DNA of 64,000 bases. Origin: Aquamicrobium zhengzhouense (lineage in GTDB: Bacteria; Pseudomonadota; Alphaproteobacteria; Rhizobiales; Rhizobiaceae). The position numbers and the translations under genes are program-made. This document shows positions 50,432 to 58,861 of this stretch, one piece after another. Each line of letters starts with the position of its first letter. The first letter of the stretch is position 1. The notes beneath the pieces are model-generated. The model worked only from the letters and a program-made list of their open reading frames with translations. It was not told where the DNA came from and searched no databases. The stretch spans positions 1 to 64,000 of the forward strand of contig NZ_JADGMQ010000014.1 of assembly GCF_016124105.1 (NCBI RefSeq), in the 5' to 3' direction.

Positions 50432-50441
50432 TGATATATCA
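50432..50441. promoter_or_regulatory. Operator copy 2 (TGATATATCA) before the DHDPS-family gene
   Basis: Identical to copy 1, with centres 56 bases apart. It overlaps the predicted transcription start and ends just before the ribosome binding site AGAGGAGAG. Confidence 0.7.
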
Positions 50442-50454
50442 GAGGAGAGATCCC

Positions 50455-51348
50455 ATGTGGTCTGGCATATTTCCCGCAGTAACGACGAAATTTACCGACG
50501 TGGACAAGCTGGATCACGCGGAGATGGAGCGGTGTTTTTCGCTGATGATCGAAGCCGGCTGCGATGGTCTGATCGTTGCCGGCTCGCTTGGCGAAGGGCC
50601 GATGCTCTCGCATGGTGAGAAGCTGGACGTGTTGAAAACCGCACGATCGGTGGCTGCAGGAAAGCCGGTTCTGCTCACGATCAATGAAGCGGCCACGCGC
50701 GAAGCCTGCATGCTGGCGAAGGCGGCGGCGATTGCCGGTGCGGACGGCATCATGCTCGTCCCATCACCGATATATCACACCGATCCACGAGAGACGGTTG
50801 AGACCTTGCGGGCAGTGACGGAGGCTGGCGATCTGCCGGTGATGATATATTCCAACCGTCTGGCCTACCGGGTCGATGTGACCGTGCCGATCCTGGAGGA
50901 GCTGGCCGACGATGCGCGTTTCGTTGCCATCAAGGAATCTTCCGATGATATCCGCCGCACAACCGATATCCTGAATATCTTTGGTGACAGGTTCGCGCTC
51001 TTCACCGGCGTCGACAATCTTGCCTATGAGGCGCTGGCAATGGGCGCGGATGGATGGGTCGCCGGGCTCGTCGTTGCATTCCCTCGCGAGACGGTTGCGA
51101 TCTATCGGCTCATGAAGCAGGGCCGCCATGCCGAAGCGCTCAAGATCTATCGCTGGTTCCGGCCCCTGCTTGACCTCGATGTCTCGACCTATCTCGTCCA
51201 GAACATCAAGCTGGCAGAGGTGCTCGCGATCGGTTCCAACGATCGGGTGCGCATGCCAAGGCTGCCTCTATCCGGCGATCGGCGCGCTGCGGCCGAGAAG
51301 GTCATCGCAGATGCCCTTGCGACACGGCCCGAATTGCCGTCATTCTGA
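50455..51348 (+). CDS. DHDPS/NAL family lyase-deaminase, likely 1-pyrroline-4-hydroxy-2-carboxylate deaminase
   Basis: A 297-residue class I aldolase-fold enzyme. Schiff-base Lys160 (FVAIKESS) and the conserved Tyr107 (SPIYHTDP) are present; GSLGEGPMLSHGEK replaces the usual GTTGE motif of dapA. In a group with a hydroxyproline epimerase and a D-amino-acid dehydrogenase, the DHDPS-type member is usually the deaminase that turns 1-pyrroline-4-hydroxy-2-carboxylate into alpha-ketoglutarate semialdehyde (HypD/LhpC in other bacteria). This assignment depends on context; the fold also covers unrelated lyases. First gene of the operon, directly after operator copy 2. Confidence 0.8.
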   Translation: MWSGIFPAVTTKFTDVDKLDHAEMERCFSLMIEAGCDGLIVAGSLGEGPMLSHGEKLDVLKTARSVAAGKPVLLTINEAATREACMLAKAAAIAGADGIMLVPSPIYHTDPRETVETLRAVTEAGDLPVMIYSNRLAYRVDVTVPILEELADDARFVAIKESSDDIRRTTDILNIFGDRFALFTGVDNLAYEALAMGADGWVAGLVVAFPRETVAIYRLMKQGRHAEALKIYRWFRPLLDLDVSTYLVQNIKLAEVLAIGSNDRVRMPRLPLSGDRRAAAEKVIADALATRPELPSF

Positions 51349-51384
51349 CGGATAGGAACAGTTCAAATCATTTGCGTGCACTGA

Positions 51385-52629
51385 ATGAGTTACAATGAAA
51401 TAGCGGTGGTGGGTGCCGGCATCGTCGGCATCTGCACCGCGACATATCTGGCTGAGTCCGGGCAGCGTGTCGTTCTGTTCGACCGATCCGGCGTTTGCGA
51501 AGAAACAAGCTCAGGCAATGCGGCTGCGCTTGCTTTTTCCGACGTGCTGCCGCTTGTGCAGAAAGGCATGATGCGGAACCTGCCGAAGTGGCTGCGCGAC
51601 CCGCTGGGGCCGCTATCGATCCCGCCTGCATATCTTCCCAAGATTGCACCCTGGCTGTGGCGCTTCTGGCGTGCGTCATCTGACGCACATTTCGAGGCAA
51701 GCTTGTCGGCTCAGACGTCGCTGATGAGTGTGGCAGAGCGTGAGTGGCTGGCGCTGATCGATCGTTCAGGCACGCGCGCCATGCTCAACGAGCATGGGTC
51801 GCTTGATCTGTATGAGAGCCAGGCCGAGTTTGAAGGCGAATTGCCTGGCTGGGAGGCCAAGGCCCGGTACGGGATCGACTTCCGCCATATGGATATGGAA
51901 GAGGTCGAGAAGATCCAGCCCGGATTGGCCAAATCGTTCGTGCGAGCGACTTTCGTTCCCGGATGGATGAATGTCAGCGACCCGAAAATCTTCAGCAAGG
52001 CCATTTACGCCTATGCAGAAAGGACCGGGCTGATCCGCTTTGAGAAGGGGATTGTTTCGGACATTATTCCGGGCGTCGAGGGCGCAAGCGTCAGGCTTCA
52101 GGACGGTGCCAGCGAAGATTTCAAATCGGTCGTTCTGTGCGCCGGGGCCTGGTCGCGTAAACTCGCCGCAAGGCTTGGCGACCGGATTCCGCTGGAAACC
52201 GAGCGGGGCTACAACACGACGCTGCCACCGGGCGCGTTCAATGTCCGCTGCCAGCTGATTTTCCCGGCTCACGGCTTCGTCATCACGCCCCTGTCGACAG
52301 GCCTGCGTATTGGTGGGGCCGTTGAACTTGGCGGGCTGGAGCGAGCACCGAACTACGCGCGCTCGCGCGCCATGGTCGAGAAAGCCAAGCGCTTCCTGCC
52401 AGGCCTCAAGGCGGAAAACGGCCGCGAGTGGATGGGTTACCGACCTTCCTTGCCGGATTCTCTTCCGGTGATCGGAAAATCGACGGCGTCGGCATCGGTC
52501 TTCTATGCCTTCGGGCACGGACATCTCGGGCTGACACAGGCGGCTGGAACCGGCGCACTCGTCCGCGACCTCGTATTGGGCCGCCGCCCGCCGATACCGC
52601 TCGATCCCTTCTCGCCACAAAGGTTCTGA
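51385..52629 (+). CDS. FAD-dependent D-amino acid / D-hydroxyproline dehydrogenase
   Basis: A 414-residue DadA-like flavoprotein. The N-terminal FAD site is IAVVGAGIVGICTATYLAESGQRVVLFDR (GxGxxG). SGNAAALAFSDVLPL and the C-terminal GRKSTASASVFYAFGHGHLGLTQAAGTGALVRDLV-like end (in fact IGKSTASASVFYAFGHGHLGLTQ) match D-amino-acid dehydrogenases. It would oxidise cis-4-hydroxy-D-proline, the epimerase product, to the pyrroline used by the preceding gene's enzyme. Electrons probably go to the respiratory chain. It follows 36 bases after the lyase gene and precedes the epimerase by 3 bases. Confidence 0.85.
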   Translation: MSYNEIAVVGAGIVGICTATYLAESGQRVVLFDRSGVCEETSSGNAAALAFSDVLPLVQKGMMRNLPKWLRDPLGPLSIPPAYLPKIAPWLWRFWRASSDAHFEASLSAQTSLMSVAEREWLALIDRSGTRAMLNEHGSLDLYESQAEFEGELPGWEAKARYGIDFRHMDMEEVEKIQPGLAKSFVRATFVPGWMNVSDPKIFSKAIYAYAERTGLIRFEKGIVSDIIPGVEGASVRLQDGASEDFKSVVLCAGAWSRKLAARLGDRIPLETERGYNTTLPPGAFNVRCQLIFPAHGFVITPLSTGLRIGGAVELGGLERAPNYARSRAMVEKAKRFLPGLKAENGREWMGYRPSLPDSLPVIGKSTASASVFYAFGHGHLGLTQAAGTGALVRDLVLGRRPPIPLDPFSPQRF

Positions 52630-52632
52630 CAA

Positions 52633-53634
52633 ATGGCGCGCCACTCCTTCTTCTGCCTCGACGGACACACTTGCGGTAATCCGGTTCGGCTGGTGGCAGG
52701 AGGAGGGCCGCTCCTGACAGGCTCGACGATGATGGAGCGGCGGGCACAGTTTCTGGAGAAGCATGACTGGATCCGCAGGGGCCTGATGTTCGAACCCCGA
52801 GGCCATGACATGATGTCGGGCTCGATCCTGTATCCACCCACAAGGGACGACTGCGACATCGGTATTCTCTTCATCGAGACATCGGGTTGCCTGCCCATGT
52901 GCGGACACGGAACCATCGGCACGGTCACGATGGCTCTCGAACATGGGCTGATCACACCACGAGAAGAGGGGCGGCTGCGCCTCGACACGCCCGCAGGCCT
53001 CGTCCTCGTCGAGTATCGGCAGGAAGGCCAGTATGTTGAGGAAGTACGCCTCACGAACGTGCCTTCATTTCTCTATGCGGAGGGGCTTGAAGTCGACTGT
53101 CCCGAACTTGGTGTCCTGAAGGTGGATGTCGCCTATGGCGGCAATTTCTATGCGATCGTCGAGCCGCAGGAGAACTACCGCGATCTGGCCGATTACAGCG
53201 CGGGGCAATTGGTGGCGTGGAGCCCTGTGCTGCGCTCGCGGCTCAATGAAGCGTACCGCTTTGAACATCCGGAGCAGCCGGAAATCAATCGGCTGACGCA
53301 TATACAATGGACCGGAAAAGCGCAGACGCCGGGCGGTGATGCCCGCAACGCCGTGTTCTATGGCGACAAGGCAATCGACCGATCGCCATGTGGGACAGGA
53401 ACGTCGGCGCGCATGGCGCAGCTTCACGCAAAGGGGCGGCTGCAGGTGGGCGATGGGTTCAGGCACGAGTCGATCATCGGATCGATCTTCACCGGATGCG
53501 TCGAGGGTGAAACGAAGGTCGGGGATCGAGACGCGATCATACCTTCAATTTCAGGCTGGGCGCGGATGACCGGAATCAACACGATCTTCATCGACGACCG
53601 CGACCCCTTCGCACACGGCTTCACAGTTCTGTAG
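52633..53634 (+). CDS. 4-hydroxyproline epimerase / proline racemase family
   Basis: A 333-residue cofactor-free epimerase. Both catalytic cysteines are present: Cys90 in MCGHGTIG and Cys253 in SPCGTGTSARMAQLHAKG, which separates it from the 3-hydroxyproline dehydratases, where one is Thr. HSFFCLDGHTCGNPVRLVAGGGP at the N-terminus is typical of 4-hydroxyproline 2-epimerases. It would turn trans-4-hydroxy-L-proline into cis-4-hydroxy-D-proline. Last gene of the operon. The final enzyme of the pathway, alpha-ketoglutarate semialdehyde dehydrogenase, is not in this cluster. Confidence 0.9.
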   Translation: MARHSFFCLDGHTCGNPVRLVAGGGPLLTGSTMMERRAQFLEKHDWIRRGLMFEPRGHDMMSGSILYPPTRDDCDIGILFIETSGCLPMCGHGTIGTVTMALEHGLITPREEGRLRLDTPAGLVLVEYRQEGQYVEEVRLTNVPSFLYAEGLEVDCPELGVLKVDVAYGGNFYAIVEPQENYRDLADYSAGQLVAWSPVLRSRLNEAYRFEHPEQPEINRLTHIQWTGKAQTPGGDARNAVFYGDKAIDRSPCGTGTSARMAQLHAKGRLQVGDGFRHESIIGSIFTGCVEGETKVGDRDAIIPSISGWARMTGINTIFIDDRDPFAHGFTVL

Positions 53635-53942
53635 TGGAGCTCCCCTTCCGTTGCGTCACCAGTGGCGCGGCGTATCGTGTCGCATATGGGACGTCCAAAC
53701 CCGGCAACGATGAGTTGTTCTGGTATTGGAATTGCGTTTTCAAATAACAGTTTAGCGTGGGACTTCATCCCGGCAGGCAAAGCTGCTGCCAGTGCTGAGG
53801 TGAAGCCAAGATGTCACTATGCGACATCTTTTTTCACATCGAATGCCAATTGGGGAGTTGCAATCCGATAGCCACATAATACGACTAGGGGAACCAAAGA
53901 AAAGAATGCACCGCAAAGGTGACATTCTCGGGGAGCACATTG
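53635..53942. other. 308-base gap between the epimerase and livH
   Basis: No convincing gene. It holds one clear terminator at 53808-53834. The part before it (53635-53807) shows no ORF with a ribosome binding site and is slightly richer in A/T than the genes around it. The part after it (53835-53942) should hold the livH promoter, but no good -35/-10 pair was found; TAATAC at 53876 is a possible -10 element. GGGGAG at 53930 is the livH ribosome binding site. Confidence 0.5.
53808..53834 (+). terminator. Intrinsic terminator before livH
   Basis: A perfect 8-base stem AAGATGTC / GACATCTT with a 7-base loop, ending in six Ts. It lies 174 bases after the epimerase stop and 109 bases before livH, so it separates the two operons. 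Confidence 0.88.
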
Positions 53943-54872
<930 letters not shown>

Positions 54873-54875
54873 GCC

Positions 54876-56234
54876 ATGGCTGTTGTTGCAGATAACCGCG
54901 TCGCGGATTCGCTCAGAGACGCATTCATCGCCGCCCTGCTTGTCGCAGTGCTGGGTTTCTTTTTCCTCGCACTGCGCACGGAAATTGCCCCGGGCGGGCT
55001 CGCGCTATGGACCCGCTGGGGCCTCTGGTTCACGGCGATCGCCATCGTGTTCGTGGTCAGACTCGGCCTGAACCTCTTTTTCTACAAGGCGAACCGACCC
55101 GCAGGAGCCGGCACGGGGCGCGCAGCGAAAATCGCCTCCAAACTGCCTGATCTCAGCGGCTGGACCGGCACGATCATGTTGATCGTGGCGATTGTGCTGC
55201 CGTTCATCGTCACGACATTCCTGCCAGCGCAGCAGCGTCAGTTCATCGACCTGATGATCCTCATCCTGACCTATGTGATGCTGGGATGGGGGCTGAACGT
55301 CGTCGTCGGCTTTGCTGGCCTTCTGGATCTCGGCTTCGTCGCTTTTTACGCAATCGGCGCCTACTCATTTGCGCTCCTTGCACATTATCTCGATTTCTCG
55401 TTCTGGATGGCGTTGCCGCTTGCCGGCATTCTCGCCGCGTTCTGGGGCGTGATACTGGGCTTCCCGGTTCTGCGTCTTCGTGGCGACTATCTGGCGATCG
55501 TCACCCTTGCCTTCGGTGAGATCATCCGCGTCGTCCTTCTCAACTGGTACGATTTCACCGGCGGGCCAAACGGCATTTCGGGCATTCCGAAGCCCACATT
55601 CTTCGGGCTCGAATTCGGGCGGGGCGAGGGCAATTTCGCTGCCGTCTTCGGTCTTCCATACTCCACCATCCACCGCTTCATCTATCTCTACTTCATCATT
55701 CTCGGCCTTGCGGTCCTCACCTTCATCGTGACCAACCGCCTGCGCAGACTGCCGATCGGACGAGCATGGGAAGCGCTGCGCGAGGATGAGATCGCTTGCC
55801 GTTCGCTCGGCATCAACACGACGAACACCAAGCTGACGGCGTTTGCGATCGGTGCGATGTTCGGTGGTTTTGCGGGCGCGTTCTTTGCAACCCGCCAGGG
55901 CTTCGTCTCCCCCGAAAGCTTCACCTTCATCGAATCCGCGATCATTCTGGCCATCGTCGTTCTTGGCGGCCTTGGCTCGCAATTCGGCGTCGTCATTGCC
56001 TCCGTGGTGATGATTGGCGGCATGGAGATGTTGCGAAATCTTGGCTTCCTGAAGGGAATGTTCGGGCCCGACTTCGATCCGGTTCAATACCGCATGCTCA
56101 TCTTCGGTCTGGCGATGGTCCTGATCATGGTCTGGAAGCCGCGCGGGCTCGTCACGACCCGTGAGCCTTCGGCGGTCCTCAAGGAAAAGAAAAAGATCGG
56201 TGCCGATCTGGTTGCACAGGGCGAGGGGCATTGA
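54876..56234 (+). CDS. livM: Branched-chain amino acid-type ABC transporter permease LivM
   Basis: A 452-residue permease. Residues about 1-125 form an N-terminal extension with two or three membrane helices, like the DUF3382 part of E. coli LivM. The core follows (ILTYVMLGWGLNVVVGFAGLLDLGFVAFYAIGAYSFALL, LRGDYLAIVTLAFGEIIRVVLLNW, IGRAWEALREDEIACRSLGIN, the site for ATPase contact). Ends TREPSAVLKEKKKIGADLVAQGEGH. It overlaps livG by one base. Confidence 0.95.
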   Translation: MAVVADNRVADSLRDAFIAALLVAVLGFFFLALRTEIAPGGLALWTRWGLWFTAIAIVFVVRLGLNLFFYKANRPAGAGTGRAAKIASKLPDLSGWTGTIMLIVAIVLPFIVTTFLPAQQRQFIDLMILILTYVMLGWGLNVVVGFAGLLDLGFVAFYAIGAYSFALLAHYLDFSFWMALPLAGILAAFWGVILGFPVLRLRGDYLAIVTLAFGEIIRVVLLNWYDFTGGPNGISGIPKPTFFGLEFGRGEGNFAAVFGLPYSTIHRFIYLYFIILGLAVLTFIVTNRLRRLPIGRAWEALREDEIACRSLGINTTNTKLTAFAIGAMFGGFAGAFFATRQGFVSPESFTFIESAIILAIVVLGGLGSQFGVVIASVVMIGGMEMLRNLGFLKGMFGPDFDPVQYRMLIFGLAMVLIMVWKPRGLVTTREPSAVLKEKKKIGADLVAQGEGH

Positions 56235-57574
56235 TGAGCGTGATCACGCAAGAAACGACCGTGGACACACGTTCCAGTTGGGATCTGGATCCCGTGCTCA
56301 CGGTGGAACATCTGACCATGCGGTTCGGCGGCCTTGTCGCCATCGACAACCTGTCCTTCAACGTCGGGCGCGGGGAAATCACCGCCCTGATCGGACCCAA
56401 CGGGGCGGGAAAGACCACGGTCTTCAACTGCGTCACCGGTTTTTACAAACCGACCGAAGGCCGCATCGTGATGCGCCATGGGCCGGGACGGCAGAAGGAA
56501 ACCGTGGATGCGGTGACTGCTGGCGACGGTACCTGGGCCAGCAGTCCGGAAGGTGCGGTATTCCTTCTCGAGCGCATGCCCGATTTCGAAATTTCGAAAC
56601 ATGCGAAGGTCGCGCGAACTTTCCAGAACATCCGGCTCTTTGGCGGAATGACGGTGCTCGAAAACCTTCTGGTTGCGCAGCACAACAAGCTCATGCTGGC
56701 CTCCAACTATACGATTGGCGGAGTTCTTGGGCTTCCTCGCTACCGCCAGGAAGAGAAGGAGGCGATCGACAAGGCGGTGTACTGGCTGGAGCACGCAAAG
56801 CTCATCGATCGAGCCGACGATCCGGCTGGCGATCTGCCCTATGGCGACCAGCGCCGGCTGGAGATCGCACGCGCCATGTGCACTCAGCCGCATCTTCTGT
56901 GTCTCGATGAACCGGCTGCGGGCCTCAACCCGCGTGAATCTGCCGAGCTTAACGAGCTTCTTCAGTACATTCGCCGCGCCCATGACACATCGATCTTGCT
57001 GATCGAGCACGATATGGGCGTTGTCATGGAGATCTCGGACCACGTGATCGTGCTCGATTACGGCGTCAAGATTTCCGACGGAAGCGCCGATTTTGTCCGC
57101 ACCGATCCACGGGTCATTGCCGCATATCTCGGCGTCGAAGACGAGGAGATCGAGGACCAACCGGAAATTGCCTCGCTTGTTGTCGAGGCGCTCGGTGAGG
57201 AAGCTGCCGAACAAGCCGGCATCGAAGTTCCAGCGAATGTGGATCCCGCCGCGGTCGCCGAGCTTGCTGAAAGCTCGACCGCCGAACAGCCCCGGCCGGG
57301 GCGGGTGCATCCTGGCGTGAGGCCCGGCGGCATGTCCCAACCTCGAGAGCAAGGCGCCGACCGACTGACCATCATCCAGGGCATTGGTCCGGTAAATGAG
57401 CGCAAGCTCAATGAACTCGGCATCTGGCATTTTGACCAGATCGGCTCCTGGACGAAGGAAGAGATAGTCTGGGTCGGCTCCTACCTTGCGTTTCCAGGCC
57501 GCATCGAGCGGGAAAACTGGGTGGGGCAGGCACAAGAGCTCGCGCGCAAGAACAAGGCGGGGGACGGCGAATGA
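56234..57574 (+). CDS. livG: ABC transporter ATPase LivG with C-terminal helix-hairpin-helix-like domain
   Basis: The cytoplasmic ATPase of the transporter, 446 residues where about 255-300 is usual. Residues 1-300 are a normal LivG: Walker A GPNGAGKT, ARTFQNIRLFGGMTVLENL, signature LPYGDQRRLEIARAM, Walker B LLCLDEPAAGLNP and the switch His in LIEHDMGVV. An Ala/Glu/Pro-rich linker (about 300-375) leads to residues 376-440: RLTIIQGIGPVNERKLNELG, then IWHFDQIGSWTKEEIVWV and YLAFPGRIERENWVGQAQELA. This resembles the helix-hairpin-helix-like module at the C-terminus of alphaproteobacterial NuoE and some L21 proteins. ATG 56234 has AGGGG upstream. Confidence 0.93.
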   Translation: MSVITQETTVDTRSSWDLDPVLTVEHLTMRFGGLVAIDNLSFNVGRGEITALIGPNGAGKTTVFNCVTGFYKPTEGRIVMRHGPGRQKETVDAVTAGDGTWASSPEGAVFLLERMPDFEISKHAKVARTFQNIRLFGGMTVLENLLVAQHNKLMLASNYTIGGVLGLPRYRQEEKEAIDKAVYWLEHAKLIDRADDPAGDLPYGDQRRLEIARAMCTQPHLLCLDEPAAGLNPRESAELNELLQYIRRAHDTSILLIEHDMGVVMEISDHVIVLDYGVKISDGSADFVRTDPRVIAAYLGVEDEEIEDQPEIASLVVEALGEEAAEQAGIEVPANVDPAAVAELAESSTAEQPRPGRVHPGVRPGGMSQPREQGADRLTIIQGIGPVNERKLNELGIWHFDQIGSWTKEEIVWVGSYLAFPGRIERENWVGQAQELARKNKAGDGE

Positions 57575-58308
57575 TTACGCAAACGGGCGAGCCGCTCCTC
57601 AGTGTTCGGGGAGTGGAGACTTACTATGGCAAGATCGTCGCGCTGCGTGGGGTCGATCTTGATGTCATGCGCGGTGAAATCGTCACCCTGATCGGTGCGA
57701 ACGGGGCTGGAAAATCGACCCTGATGATGACAATTTGCGGCGATCCGCGCGCACGCAACGGGTCGGTCGTCTATGACGGGACCGACATCACCAAGATGCC
57801 GACCCATGAAATCATGCGGCTTGGCATCGCCCAGTCACCAGAGGGGCGGCGCATCTTTCCTCGCATGACCGTTCTGGAAAACCTCCAGATGGGCGCGCAG
57901 CTGGTGGATCCAAAGTATTTCGATGACGATCTCAAGCGCGTCTACGATCTGTTCCCGCGACTGAAGGAGCGCGCAACGCAGCGCGGCGGCACCCTTTCGG
58001 GGGGTGAGCAGCAAATGCTTGCAATTGCCAGAGCGCTAATGAGCCGTCCGAAGCTGCTCTTGCTGGACGAGCCATCGCTGGGATTGGCGCCGCTGATCGT
58101 GAAGCAGATTTTCGAGATCATCAAAGAGTTGAACCGTACCGAAGGGCTGACGGTCTTCCTGGTCGAGCAAAATGCATTTCATGCGCTCAAACTCGCCCAT
58201 CGCGGCTACGTCATGGTCAATGGCAACATCACCATGAGCGGCACAGGCGCAGAACTTCTGAAACGCGAAGAGGTGCGCGCGGCCTACCTTGAAGGCGGAA
58301 GGCACTGA
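57571..58308 (+). CDS. livF: Branched-chain amino acid-type ABC transporter ATPase LivF
   Basis: A 245-residue ATPase, complete and of usual length: Walker A GANGAGKST, signature LSGGEQQMLAIARALM, Walker B LLLLDEPSLGLAP, and His switch VEQNAFHAL. It starts MITQTGEPLLSVRGVETYYGKIVALRGVDL. It overlaps livG by 4 bases and pairs with it. Confidence 0.97.
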   Translation: MITQTGEPLLSVRGVETYYGKIVALRGVDLDVMRGEIVTLIGANGAGKSTLMMTICGDPRARNGSVVYDGTDITKMPTHEIMRLGIAQSPEGRRIFPRMTVLENLQMGAQLVDPKYFDDDLKRVYDLFPRLKERATQRGGTLSGGEQQMLAIARALMSRPKLLLLDEPSLGLAPLIVKQIFEIIKELNRTEGLTVFLVEQNAFHALKLAHRGYVMVNGNITMSGTGAELLKREEVRAAYLEGGRH

Positions 58309-58318
58309 GGAGCGCGAC

Positions 58319-58681
58319 ATGGAAAACATCGAAAATCAGAACACCTTGATCTGGGAAGTGACCTTCTGGGAGTTCGCACTGGTGACCGTGGTTCTGGCTG
58401 GCGGCGCGGCCTACCTCACCGGTCGGGCGATGGGCAAAACCTGGCAGAGTGATCGGTCGCTGGTCATCTACATGGTGCTGCTTGCTGCTGCGACGCGCTT
58501 CATCCACTTCGCGCTGTTCAACGGAACCCTGCTGTCCATCCACTACTACCTGGTGGACCTGATCGTGCTCCTGGCCATCGGTTTCATCGGAAAGCGCATT
58601 ATGAGATCCAGGCAGATGGGGCGGCAGTACAGCTTCATCTATGAAAGAACTGGCCTGTTCGGCTGGCGTCAAAAGGTGTGA
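58319..58681 (+). CDS. Small membrane protein between livF and livK (DUF6867-like)
   Basis: A 120-residue protein with three predicted membrane helices: about 15-38 (FWEFALVTVVLAGGAAYLTGRAM), 50-72 (LVIYMVLLAAATRFIHFALF) and 74-97 (SIHYYLVDLIVLLAIGFIG). The basic C-terminus MRSRQMGRQYSFIYERTGLFGWRQKV is cytoplasmic or membrane-proximal. AGGAG precedes the ATG. Similar small proteins accompany liv-type operons in Hyphomicrobiales; I believe the family is DUF6867 but cannot confirm it. Being 10 bases after livF, it is probably an accessory part of the transporter. Confidence 0.75.
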   Translation: MENIENQNTLIWEVTFWEFALVTVVLAGGAAYLTGRAMGKTWQSDRSLVIYMVLLAAATRFIHFALFNGTLLSIHYYLVDLIVLLAIGFIGKRIMRSRQMGRQYSFIYERTGLFGWRQKV

Positions 58682-58759
58682 TCAATAAAGGATAAGACAT
58701 AAATCGGGGGAGGGGCATAAATCCACGAAATCATCTTCCCTCGGGGCAAGATTTGCGAT

Positions 58760-58773
58760 TTGATACCAATCAA
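58760..58773. promoter_or_regulatory. Perfect FNR-type box upstream of livK
   Basis: TTGATACCAATCAA matches TTGAT-N4-ATCAA at all ten fixed positions, better than the three boxes in the cbb3 region. Its centre is 95 bases before the livK ATG, so -41.5-type activation would start transcription near 58808. By chance such a site is expected about 0.06 times in 64 kb if the bases were random. No good -10 element was seen at the matching distance. Confidence 0.6.
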
Positions 58774-58861
58774 GCGGGGCCAACCCGCGCTAAGCGGCAA
58801 CCGGAACATCAACACCGTCCGGAACCGCTACGGGAACATGAGGGTGTTAAAGGGAGTAGTC

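Noticed and set aside
56084-57535. 483-codon open frame antisense to livM/livG
   Set aside because: Crosses two overlapping real genes and encodes no recognisable domain.
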